A stretch of DNA of 64,000 bases from Methanobrevibacter_A acididurans (GTDB lineage: Archaea; Methanobacteriota; Methanobacteria; Methanobacteriales; Methanobacteriaceae), in contig NZ_CP166991.1 in the NCBI RefSeq assembly GCF_046197875.1, forward strand, positions 124,001-188,000, written 5' to 3'. Made by a program: the position numbers and the translations under genes. Below are positions 36,259-44,814 of the stretch, one piece after another. The notes beneath the pieces are model-generated. The model was not told the origin of the DNA. It did no database searches and was given only the letters and a program-made list of their open reading frames with translations. The stretch's first letter is position 1. The number at the start of each line of letters is the position of its first letter.

Positions 36259-36466
36259 AACTATTTTTTCACTTTTTTTAAGAAATTTTTTTTAGTTAAT
36301 TATATTAAATATAAAGTACAAATTTATTTAGTATAATGGAAAATTATTTAAATGAATTTTGTTTTGAAAATTAATAAAATTCTATATTATAAAGATAAAT
36401 TTTTAATGTTTTTTATTTCAAAAAAAAAATTATTATTATAAAAAAAAATGGGGAGGGAAAAAGGTC

Positions 36467-37168
36467 ATGAATCAAGATAAAGAAAAATTATTAATGATTT
36501 TAAATAATCTTGAACAAGATTATCGTTCTGGTAATATTTCTCAAGAAAAATATGATTATTTATCTGAACAGTATAATCGTAAACTTGAAGCTATTAGTGT
36601 TTCAGAAAGAATAAGAACTATGCAAGGTAGACCAAATGATGATTCCTCAACCAATTCATTACAAGAATCTATTGATAAAGATAATGAAGAAGATCAAGAA
36701 TTAATTGAAAAGTTTATTGTTAAAACTAATAAACCTAAGAAAAAGAGTAAGCCTTTAGGTAATGGTGCTATAATTGCTATTGCTACTTTATGTTTAATAG
36801 TTGCTTTTGGAACTGGTATTGGTTTTGGAGTTTTCAATTTTGATTTTAATGGTAACGCAGTGTCTATGTTTGGACAAGCTTCTATATCTGATTCTGCTTT
36901 CCCTGTGGTGGTTGCAAACACTACCCCGAATACTACTAATATAACTAGTACTTCTGATAATTATAATCAAAGTAGTTATATAAGTTCAGATACTAGTGAT
37001 TCTGATAGTAGTTCATCATCTTCTGATACAACAGATTCTGGTAGTACTGATTCTGGTTCTAGTGATTCAGGTAGTTCTGATTCAGGAGGTTCTGACTCTG
37101 GTGGATCAAGTTCTGGTGGTTCCGGTTCTAGTTCTGGTGGATCAAGTTCTGGTGGTTCTACTGGATAA
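36467..37168 (+). CDS. Single-pass membrane protein with Ser/Gly-rich external tail
   Basis: 233 residues. An N-terminal helical part (about 1-45, LNNLEQDYRSGNISQEKYDYLSEQYNRKL) looks like a short SHOCT-type or zinc-ribbon-less sensor helix pair. A charged linker and one membrane helix follow (about 99-122, GAIIAIATLCLIVAFGTGIGFGVF), then an outside part of about 50 Thr/Asn/Ser residues. The tail ends in imperfect SDSGGS/SSGGS repeats. It resembles surface or wall-tethered proteins of Methanobacteriales. Function is unknown. GGGGAGGG precedes the ATG. Confidence 0.7.
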   Translation: MNQDKEKLLMILNNLEQDYRSGNISQEKYDYLSEQYNRKLEAISVSERIRTMQGRPNDDSSTNSLQESIDKDNEEDQELIEKFIVKTNKPKKKSKPLGNGAIIAIATLCLIVAFGTGIGFGVFNFDFNGNAVSMFGQASISDSAFPVVVANTTPNTTNITSTSDNYNQSSYISSDTSDSDSSSSSSDTTDSGSTDSGSSDSGSSDSGGSDSGGSSSGGSGSSSGGSSSGGSTG

Positions 37169-37312
37169 AAAATTAATTTCTAAATTTTTTAAGGATAAAA
37201 AATTTTTTTTATCATAATTTTAAATTTTTAGGAAAATCATGTGTATGTGTATTTTAGAAAATGAGGGATTATTTTTTTTTAATGATTTAAGAAGATTAAT
37301 GGTGACAATTAT

Positions 37313-37855
37313 ATGAAAAAATATTATTATTTTATAGGAATTTTAGTAGTGTTACTTGTTATATCTGTATCTGGTTGTATAGGGGATAATTCAAACAATA
37401 CTAATTCAACTAGGGTTCAATCTTTAACAGAGAATAATGTAACATTAGAATTCCCTTCTACTTGGATTCAAGCAGATGCTCAGGATAATGCATCTGTTCT
37501 TGCTGTTGCAGATCCAAATTCTAAAGATCAACAAGGTTTTAGTGATACTAATGTTAATGTTGAAAAGAAAGCTGTTTCTTCTTCATTAGAAACTGATTTT
37601 AATTCAACTTATACTCAGTTATCAAAAAATTCAGATTACCAAATTTTATCTCAAGGTAATGTTACTGCAGGATCATATACAGGTTTAGAATCAATTTACA
37701 CTTCTAATGTTAATGGTACTACAAAGATGCACAAAGCGGTTTGGATTGAAAATGGGGATAATGTTTATGTAATTTTATGTAGTGCTCCTCAAAATAAATT
37801 TGATTCTCAAGCTAGTATTTTTGATTTTATTATAAGTAATTTTAAGTTTAGCTAA
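37313..37855 (+). CDS. Secreted PsbP-related lipoprotein-like protein
   Basis: 180 residues with a signal peptide and lipobox-like VSVSGC (Cys near residue 22), which suggests lipid anchoring outside the membrane. The mature part (LTENNVTLEFPSTWIQADAQ, then paired strands to FDFIISNFKF) fits the small alpha/beta PsbP-related family that is expanded in Methanobacteriales, where its role is unknown. It is not linked to photosynthesis in these organisms. GGTGA precedes the ATG. It sits beside another extracellular protein gene. Confidence 0.78.
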   Translation: MKKYYYFIGILVVLLVISVSGCIGDNSNNTNSTRVQSLTENNVTLEFPSTWIQADAQDNASVLAVADPNSKDQQGFSDTNVNVEKKAVSSSLETDFNSTYTQLSKNSDYQILSQGNVTAGSYTGLESIYTSNVNGTTKMHKAVWIENGDNVYVILCSAPQNKFDSQASIFDFIISNFKFS

Positions 37856-37927
37856 AATTAGTTTTAACTTTTAAAATTTTACTTTTTTTATTTTTTTTAA
37901 TAATGAATTAATGGTGGTTATTTTTTT

Positions 37928-39100
37928 ATGGATATTGTATTATGTGTAACAGGTAGTGTTGCAGCTACTGAATCTATTAAGTTAGCTAGAGAATTTAAAC
38001 GTCAAGGACATAATGTTAAATGTTTCATGACTCAAGAAGCTACTAAAATTATTCATCCTAATGCGATGGAGTTTGCAAGTCGTGAAGGTGTTGTTTTAGA
38101 TTTAACTGGTGATATTGAACATGTTAAGTATGCTCAAGCTGATTTAATTCTTGTGGCTCCTGCTACTGCTAATACTATTAGTAAATTCGCTTGTAAGATT
38201 GCAGATAATGCTGTTAGTACTTTACTTATCACAGCTTTTGGACATAATACTCCAATTGTGTTTGTTCCTTCTATGCATGATTCTATGTATGATGCTGTTT
38301 ATCCTAATATTCTTAAATTAAAATCTGAAGGAATTAAATTTGTTAATCCTCGTATGGATGAAGGTAAAGCTAAATTCCCTTCTGTTGAAGATATTGTTTT
38401 AGAATCTCTTAGAACGGTTAATTTAGATCGTTTTAATAAAGGTGAAGATTCAAATAATATTGCAGGTAAAAAGGTTTTAATTAGTCTTGGTGGTACTTAC
38501 GAAGCTATTGATCCTATTCGAGGTATAACTAATCGTTCTTCTGGTAAGATGGGTTTAGAATTAGCTAAACAAGCTTATATTCGTGGTGCTGATTTAAGTC
38601 TTTTAATGGCTCATGTTACAGTAAACATTCCTAAAGTATTTAATGTTATTTACACTGAAAGCAGTGAACTCATGAATAGTACTACTATTAAACTTGTACC
38701 TGATTTTGATATTTTCATAGCTACTGCAGCAGTTTCAGATTTCGCACCTATTAAAGAGGAAAACTTTAAAATTTCTTCTGATTTTAATTTAACTCTTGAT
38801 TTTAAACCTTTAAATAAAATTATTAAACATATTAAAGAAGTTAATCCTAATATCTTTTTAGTTGGTTTTAAAGCGGAGTATAATGTTTCTGAGGAGAAAA
38901 TGATTGAATGTGCTCATAATCAAATTGATTTTGCAGGTACTGATTTAGTTGTTGCAAATGATGTTGGTCGTGAAGGTTGTGAATTTGGTTCTGATAATAA
39001 TGAAGTTATTCTTGTCAATGATAATATTTTAAAATTAGCATTTTCATCTAAAAAAGATTTAAGTATTCTTATCTTCAATGAGATTAATCGTTTAATTTAA
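37928..39100 (+). CDS. coaBC: Bifunctional phosphopantothenoylcysteine decarboxylase/phosphopantothenate-cysteine ligase
   Basis: Two steps of coenzyme A synthesis. The 390 residues have the flavin-dependent CoaC domain (about 1-170) with LCVTGSVAATESIKL, ATANTISKFACKIADN and PSMHDSMY, then the CoaB ligase domain (about 180-390) with GGTYEAIDPIRGITNRSSGKMG and KIIK in the substrate loop. The archaeal form uses CTP in the ligase reaction, as known from Methanocaldococcus. The usual proton-donor region PRMDEGKAKFPS is present but varied. GGTGG precedes the ATG. Confidence 0.95.
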   Translation: MDIVLCVTGSVAATESIKLAREFKRQGHNVKCFMTQEATKIIHPNAMEFASREGVVLDLTGDIEHVKYAQADLILVAPATANTISKFACKIADNAVSTLLITAFGHNTPIVFVPSMHDSMYDAVYPNILKLKSEGIKFVNPRMDEGKAKFPSVEDIVLESLRTVNLDRFNKGEDSNNIAGKKVLISLGGTYEAIDPIRGITNRSSGKMGLELAKQAYIRGADLSLLMAHVTVNIPKVFNVIYTESSELMNSTTIKLVPDFDIFIATAAVSDFAPIKEENFKISSDFNLTLDFKPLNKIIKHIKEVNPNIFLVGFKAEYNVSEEKMIECAHNQIDFAGTDLVVANDVGREGCEFGSDNNEVILVNDNILKLAFSSKKDLSILIFNEINRLI

Positions 39101-39815
39101 AAAAATTTTTTATTATTTTTATATACTTTCTAGTTTTTTAAATATATTGTAGATTATTATTTTTCAGGGCTTATCTAAATTTTTTAAATGATTTTTTTAG
39201 CTTTTAATTAATATTTTTTTTCAATATCTTATTTTTATTATCCTAGTGTTTTTATACTATTTTTAAACCCTAAAAAGTAATACTTTTTTACTTATTATCC
39301 ATTATTTTTTAATACTTATGAATCTTAAGTAAAAATATGGAATATCTAAAAAAATCATGTAATTAAATTATTTAAAATTAGTATTTTTAAAAAAGAAGCT
39401 TAATCCCTCGGAACTTACCAATGTGGAGTGTTTTTTTTGAGTGAACTTTTCCAGAGAGATTAATCTGAACTTTTTAAATATTGCATTAGCATTTATAATT
39501 TTATTATTTCATAGTATATAAAGGTGCTATTAGTAATACTTTTTTAAGGTTTTTATCGTAATAACTAACTCCCATACTAAGGCTTTAAAACACTTTAAAA
39601 TAATAGAAAAACCATAAAAAAATACAAACAATTTCACACCTTATGGAATAAAAAATCTATAAGATATTATATAATAAGATCTAATATAATTTTTAAAAAA
39701 AAATTTATACCTAGGATACAAAAGTTAGGAATAATTTTTCATGAAACCTTAAGATGTCCATATATTAAGATAAAAAAGATTAAAAAAAGAAAGATTAAAA
39801 AACAAAACAAGAAAT
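39101..39815. other. 715-bp noncoding region between convergent genes
   Basis: No ORF of note on either strand. Because both flanking genes end here, no promoter is required. It nevertheless holds a locally GC-richer 64-base hairpin candidate (39400-39463). The rest is AT-rich, with several T runs that could end transcripts. Confidence 0.55.
39400..39463. ncRNA. Candidate structured RNA (hairpin in spacer)
   Basis: TTAATCCCTCGGAA (39400-39413) pairs with TTCCAGAGAGATTAA (39449-39463) in a 13-bp stem with one C-A mismatch and one bulged A, around a 35-nt loop that ends in eight T. The strand is not determined. It is clearly non-random against the surrounding AT-rich DNA, but I have no family match. 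Confidence 0.35.
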
Positions 39816-40460
39816 TTAAAAACTTTTCTCAATTAAAAAACCGGCATGATCCTTCTCATAAGGCTCTAATTTAACCTTTTGAAGAATACTAAAACCATTA
39901 CTTTTTAATTTACGTTCCTCTTCCTTAAAAATTTTTTTAGGCTTTTGCACAACATCAATACTACGAGCCTTAATCATAAGCAAACCTTGACCACCTTCCT
40001 TTAAAAAGAGGTTCATATTTTTCATAAATAATTCACTTTGATTTGGTTGAGCAACATCACAATATACTAAGTCAACTTTCTCAACTAAATCAATATAATT
40101 TTTAGGTTTAGTTGCATCATTAAGTAAAGGTGCAATATTCGGACGAGTCTTACATAAATTATTTAATTTACGCATACTAACTGGTGAAAACTCAACAGCA
40201 TAAATAATACCATCACTCACAACATCTGAAATATGGGAAACAGTAGTTCCAGTAGAAGCCCCTAAATATAAAACTTTAAAATCTTTCTCCAATTTAAAAT
40301 TCTCTAAACCATTTAATAAGGCTGCAGCTAACTTAGACCTATGAGGATTCCATAACCTATACTCATCCTCACCTTCATTAATTAATTTTTCACCATAAAC
40401 ACGTAAACCAGGACTAATATTCTTTGTTGCAAGCATATCATCCTTTTGATAAATCTCCAT
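39816..40460 (-). CDS. flpA: Fibrillarin-like rRNA/tRNA 2'-O-methyltransferase
   Basis: The catalytic subunit of the archaeal C/D ribonucleoprotein, using SAM to methylate ribose at guide-selected sites. 214 residues, with VLYLGASTGTTVSHISDVV (SAM-binding loop), IYAVEFSP and the catalytic-site segment VYCDVAQPNQ, then LLMIKARSIDV. Nop5 is encoded immediately upstream on the same strand (63 bases away), as in most archaea, so the pair is co-produced. The C/D guide in the tRNA-Trp intron is one expected substrate. AGGAAG precedes the ATG. Confidence 0.96.
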   Translation of the reverse strand: MEIYQKDDMLATKNISPGLRVYGEKLINEGEDEYRLWNPHRSKLAAALLNGLENFKLEKDFKVLYLGASTGTTVSHISDVVSDGIIYAVEFSPVSMRKLNNLCKTRPNIAPLLNDATKPKNYIDLVEKVDLVYCDVAQPNQSELFMKNMNLFLKEGGQGLLMIKARSIDVVQKPKKIFKEEERKLKSNGFSILQKVKLEPYEKDHAGFLIEKSF

Positions 40461-40523
40461 ATATAATCAAACTTCCTAAAAAATTTATTCAAATAACTAA
40501 AATTTTTAACTTTCAAAAATCCC

Positions 40524-41756
40524 TTATTTTCTCTTTTTATGTTTACGATTCCGTTTATTCTTCTTTTTCCCCTGATACTTATTATGTTTATTTTTAGAAG
40601 AATCCTTTTCATAAGTTCTTTCTTCTTCCCGTTTACGTTTTGTTTTTTTAGGGAAAGGATTTTCTTTTTCGATTCTTTCAACTTCACTTTCAAAATCTAA
40701 TTTTATTTGTGGATTGAATTTTTTAACAAAAACATCTCTTCTAACTGCAAGTGAAATCTTTAAAGCTAAAACTCTAGCAATTTTCCCACGATTCCACCAA
40801 TTACAACTTCTAACATTAGGATGTTGATATATTAAACCATGTTTTGGTGGTCGTTCACCAGTTTTCAAATGTCTAAATAATGCCTTTTCTGCACCCATAA
40901 TTTGAACAGTACTTGAAGGATACATTGATAATTTCTTAATACCTCCACTATGTGAAATTAATTTAGCACCTAAGGAAGCACCTACTAAATCTTTTAAATT
41001 AGGAGCAATACTTTCCATTTTATTTTCAATATATTCAATTATTTCCCTTCTAGATTCTTGCATGGAATATAATGATTTAGTGAAATTGTTTAAAACCTTC
41101 AAATCTTCACTATTAATATCTGCTCCAGCACTTTCATGGTAATCTATTTTAAATAAATCCGGATTATTTTTAATAATCTCTTCTCTATTATTATTTTCAG
41201 CAATAATTTTTATGTAAGCTTCATTATTATTTATTGCATCCATTTCTGGGAAGTAAATTATATACCATTCTCGCATACGTTCAATTAACTTACTTATAGA
41301 TTCATCAATTTCATCAATTGAATTAATGGCTTGAATAAGAAGTTTATCATCTTCAGATGCACTTTCTTTCATTTTAATAGTTGCAATTTCATTATAAATT
41401 CCAACAATTTTTCCAGGATAAGATTCATTATTAAAGAAGTTTAATTTACTCAATATTTCTTCTAAATTCTTTCTTAAGTACTCTCCACCCTTATTTGTAG
41501 TGTTTATACTTATTTTTTCAAAACCATTTATTGTTTTATATTGGGATAATCTGTTATTGCTTTCAAGGTTAATTTCATCATATTTGCCTTCTAATTCTTC
41601 GATTAGACTTTTTTCAATATTTAAAACTTCTTTATCTTCAATTTTAAGTAAATTATCCACTATTTCATTTTCAGGAAATAGTTTATAACTTATTAGTTTT
41701 AAATCTTGATTGAAAGCTAAAAATCCAGCTACACATTTTGTAATATATAATTCCAT
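40524..41756 (-). CDS. C/D box RNP scaffold protein Nop5 (Nop56/58)
   Basis: 410 residues: an N-terminal fibrillarin-binding domain (about 1-110), a coiled-coil and the NOP domain with LKDLVGASLGAKLISHSGGIKKLSMYPSSTVQIMGAEKALFRHL, which binds L7Ae-RNA complexes. A basic, lysine-rich tail of about 60 residues ends the protein (KKTKRKREEERTYEKDSSK onward) and is likely RNA-binding and disordered. It forms the core of the methylation complex with fibrillarin. The ATG has almost no Shine-Dalgarno match, so a leaderless transcript is possible. Confidence 0.95.
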   Translation of the reverse strand: MELYITKCVAGFLAFNQDLKLISYKLFPENEIVDNLLKIEDKEVLNIEKSLIEELEGKYDEINLESNNRLSQYKTINGFEKISINTTNKGGEYLRKNLEEILSKLNFFNNESYPGKIVGIYNEIATIKMKESASEDDKLLIQAINSIDEIDESISKLIERMREWYIIYFPEMDAINNNEAYIKIIAENNNREEIIKNNPDLFKIDYHESAGADINSEDLKVLNNFTKSLYSMQESRREIIEYIENKMESIAPNLKDLVGASLGAKLISHSGGIKKLSMYPSSTVQIMGAEKALFRHLKTGERPPKHGLIYQHPNVRSCNWWNRGKIARVLALKISLAVRRDVFVKKFNPQIKLDFESEVERIEKENPFPKKTKRKREEERTYEKDSSKNKHNKYQGKKKNKRNRKHKKRK

Positions 41757-41911
41757 ATTATTTTATTAGATTTTACTTTATTATTAAAATTTTTTATATA
41801 AATTAAAGTTTTTTATAGTAAAATTATAAATCTTATATAAATCATAAATCTATAATAGTATAGAATTAAAATTATTATAAAAGATTTGTTTTAAAGGAGT
41901 AAAGAACTAAG

Positions 41912-42820
41912 ATGTTAGAAACAAATGTTTGTGGATTAAATTTTAAAAACCCATTGTTACTTGCTGCAGGAGTAATGGGTAGTCATGCATCCTCCCTAAA
42001 CTGGATATTAAATTCTGGTGCTAGTGGGGTTGTAACTAAATCATTTTCCATAGAACCTAATCCAGGTTATCATAATCCAACAACTGTACCAGTTGAAGGT
42101 GGTATAATTAATGCTATAGGATTATCTAGTCCTGGTGTTGAGAATTTTAAAGAAGAATTAGAACAAATTGATTCTAAAGGTGTTCGTGTTGCATCTATTT
42201 ATGGTGCTAGTCCTGAAGAATTTTCATATCTAGCTAGTGAAATTGAAGATTTAATTGATGTAATAGAATTAAATGTTTCATGCCCTCATGCAATGTGTGG
42301 TTATGGTTCTAGCATAGGTCAAGATCCAACACTTACTGAAAAAATCGTTAAAGCAACTAAGGAAAGTTGTAAAGTTCCAGTTTGGACTAAATTAACACCT
42401 AATGTTACAAGCATTAGTGAAATAGCTATAGCTGCAGAAAAAGGTGGTTCAGATGCAATTACTCTTATTAACTCTTTAGGTCCAGGTATGAAGATTGATA
42501 TTAAAACAGGAAACCCTATCCTCTCTAATAAATTTGGTGGAATGAGCGGTCCTGCAATTAAACCAATAGCTTTAAGATGTGTATGGGATGTTTATGATAG
42601 TGTGGAAATTCCAGTTATAGGTGTTGGTGGGATAAGTAATTATAAAGATGTTGTAGAATTCTTATATGCTGGTGCTAGCCTTGTGCAAATTGGTACTTCT
42701 ATAATGGATTATGGTCCTGAAATTTTCAAAACAATTAACACAGATTTAAATGAATTTATAGAAAACAGTGATTTTAACTCCATAAATGATATGGTAGGTT
42801 ATGCACATAAAAAAATATAA
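41912..42820 (+). CDS. pyrD: Dihydroorotate dehydrogenase, class 1B catalytic subunit
   Basis: The FMN enzyme oxidises dihydroorotate to orotate in pyrimidine synthesis. 302 residues with the class 1 landmarks: NPLLLAAGV, NAIGLSSPG, the active-site cysteine loop ELNVSCPHAMCGYG (near 128-142), KLTPNV, and IPVIGVGGI for FMN phosphate. pyrK starts 30 bases downstream, showing the class 1B heterotetramer that passes electrons to an Fe-S/FAD partner. AAAGGAG precedes the ATG. Confidence 0.95.
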   Translation: MLETNVCGLNFKNPLLLAAGVMGSHASSLNWILNSGASGVVTKSFSIEPNPGYHNPTTVPVEGGIINAIGLSSPGVENFKEELEQIDSKGVRVASIYGASPEEFSYLASEIEDLIDVIELNVSCPHAMCGYGSSIGQDPTLTEKIVKATKESCKVPVWTKLTPNVTSISEIAIAAEKGGSDAITLINSLGPGMKIDIKTGNPILSNKFGGMSGPAIKPIALRCVWDVYDSVEIPVIGVGGISNYKDVVEFLYAGASLVQIGTSIMDYGPEIFKTINTDLNEFIENSDFNSINDMVGYAHKKI

Positions 42821-42850
42821 AAAAATATTATTAATGGGGAGAAATTTATA

Positions 42851-43660
42851 ATGAAAAGTCCAGAAGTTTTAGAAATAAAGGAAATCATAGAAGAAACTCC
42901 TACAATTAAAACTTTCATATTTGATTGGGAAATGGAAGGAGAAAACATTCCTTACCCTGGTCAATTTTTAATGGTGTGGAATTTTAAAGATGAAAAACCA
43001 ATGAGTATTTCCCATATGAATTTTAAGAATAATGAAATAGGCTTTACTGTTAAAGCTATAGGTCCATTTACTAATAATATTCACACATTAAAAGAGGGAG
43101 ATAATTTAGGTATTAGAGGACCTTTTGGTAATGGTTTTAATTGTGATTTTAAGGATAAACACGTTCTTGCAGTTGGTGGCGGAGTTGGAATGGGACCATT
43201 CATACCATTTTCTGAGGAATGTATTAATAATGGTGGAGAAGTTGATGTAATATCAGCTGCAACAACTAAAGATGAATTATTATTTGTTGAAGAATTAGAA
43301 GATCTTGGTGTAAATGTATATACTTGCACTGATGATGGAACCTGTGGATTTAAAGGTTTTGCAACAGACCGTGTAAATGATTTATTAAAAACTAATCATT
43401 ATGATTCTGCAGCTGTATGTGGTCCAGAAGTAATGATGAAACCAATATTTGATTTATTAGAAGAAAATAATATACCTGCACAATATGATATTGGAAGATA
43501 TATGAAATGTGCAATAGGAATTTGTGGTCAATGTTGTGTGGATAATACAGGTTGGAGAGTTTGTAAAGATGGACCAGTTTTCAGTGAAAAACAATTAAGA
43601 CAAATCACAGAATTTGGAAAATATCAACGAGAACCCTCTGGAATTAAACAATATTATTAA
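42851..43660 (+). CDS. pyrK: Dihydroorotate dehydrogenase electron transfer subunit PyrK
   Basis: 269 residues of the ferredoxin reductase family. The FAD domain has PMSISHMNF, the NAD domain VGGGVGMGPFIPF, and the C-terminal [2Fe-2S] cysteines are in CAIGICGQCCVDNTGWRVCKDGP. It relays electrons from PyrD to NAD or another acceptor. The N-terminus carries an extra LEIKEIIEETPTIKTF strand as in other family members. GGGGAGA precedes the ATG. It forms an operon with pyrD. Confidence 0.95.
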   Translation: MKSPEVLEIKEIIEETPTIKTFIFDWEMEGENIPYPGQFLMVWNFKDEKPMSISHMNFKNNEIGFTVKAIGPFTNNIHTLKEGDNLGIRGPFGNGFNCDFKDKHVLAVGGGVGMGPFIPFSEECINNGGEVDVISAATTKDELLFVEELEDLGVNVYTCTDDGTCGFKGFATDRVNDLLKTNHYDSAAVCGPEVMMKPIFDLLEENNIPAQYDIGRYMKCAIGICGQCCVDNTGWRVCKDGPVFSEKQLRQITEFGKYQREPSGIKQYY

Positions 43661-43729
43661 AATTAGAATTAATTAATAAAAATTTAATTTCTTTTATATT
43701 ATTATAAAAAAATAGTTGGTTTAAAAAAA

Positions 43730-44812
43730 ATGGATATAAATTTCTCAAAAAAATTAACACTACCAATACTTGTCATAATTATACTTTTAGCATTATCTTT
43801 TTCAGTTTTAATGCCAGTATTGAATATGATACTTCTAGGTGCAATATTTGCTTATGGTTTAAGACCTATTGCTAATCGTTTACAATCTAAAATTAAGTTT
43901 ACCTCTATTAGTACGATTATAGCAGTATTACTGGTTTTAATACCTTTAATCTTATTATTAGTTTATATTGTGTTTATTATTAGTGGTTTTGCAATTAATT
44001 TTTTCAATTCAAATCATGCTACACTAACTAATTTTAGTTCAGGCCAATTATCCTCAATAGTTGCACAAGTTTTACCTGCACAGTATCATGCTAACATTGG
44101 TTCTATTACAAATAGTTTATACTCATCTCTAACAAGTGGACTTCATTATGTTATTAATTATTTCATAGGATTAGTTAAGAAAATACCTTATATTTCCCTA
44201 GAATTATGTGTATTATTCTTTTCAATGTATTACTTTACAAAGGATGGAGATAAATTCTGGGCATATGTACAAGCATTCATACCAACTGAAAGATCTGAAT
44301 TCTTTAATAATATGTTCTTTCAAATTGAGAATGTTTTAAAAAGCATATTCTTTGGACATTTCTTAACAGCTATTATAATTGGTATTATTGCAGGAATTGG
44401 ATTTTATATATTAGGATTTCCTTATGCATTATTCTTAGGAATATTAACTGGGGTATGTCAATTAATCCCAATCTTTGGTCCATGGATAATTTATATGATA
44501 CTTGTAATTTGGGATTTAATTACAGGTAATTATCCTAGAGCTATAATAACCTTACTATTCGGAATCTTTTTAAGTTTATCTGATATGTATATAAGACCAG
44601 CATTATCCAGTAAATATGCAGATATTCATCCTTTAATATTATTTATAGGATTCTTATCTGGACCATTAGTATTCGGTATTGTTGGATTTATTTTAGGCCC
44701 ATTATTCTTAGGAATAACTTATGCGGTTTTAAAATCTTTTAAATTAGAAATAGAAAAACAAAATAAGGAAAAAGAATTATTAGAAGAATCTGGAGAACCT
44801 GGAGGTGAATAA
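43730..44812 (+). CDS. AI-2E family transporter (PerM/TqsA-like)
   Basis: 360 residues with about eight membrane helices, in the arrangement of the AI-2E transporter family: an N-terminal trio, a central loop region (about 95-150) and the conserved GVCQLIPIFGPWIIY segment near 240. Named for autoinducer-2 export in bacteria; some members are Na+/H+ antiporters, so the substrate here is uncertain. The acidic tail (KEKELLEESGEPGGE) ends two bases before polB1, whose ribosome-binding site GGAGGTGA lies inside this gene. Confidence 0.88.
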   Translation: MDINFSKKLTLPILVIIILLALSFSVLMPVLNMILLGAIFAYGLRPIANRLQSKIKFTSISTIIAVLLVLIPLILLLVYIVFIISGFAINFFNSNHATLTNFSSGQLSSIVAQVLPAQYHANIGSITNSLYSSLTSGLHYVINYFIGLVKKIPYISLELCVLFFSMYYFTKDGDKFWAYVQAFIPTERSEFFNNMFFQIENVLKSIFFGHFLTAIIIGIIAGIGFYILGFPYALFLGILTGVCQLIPIFGPWIIYMILVIWDLITGNYPRAIITLLFGIFLSLSDMYIRPALSSKYADIHPLILFIGFLSGPLVFGIVGFILGPLFLGITYAVLKSFKLEIEKQNKEKELLEESGEPGGE

Positions 44813-44814
44813 AT

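Noticed and set aside
36996..37217. Overlapping Leu/Val-rich frame over the Ser/Gly tail
   Set aside because: It is an out-of-frame reading of the repeat DNA in the real gene and has no start signals.
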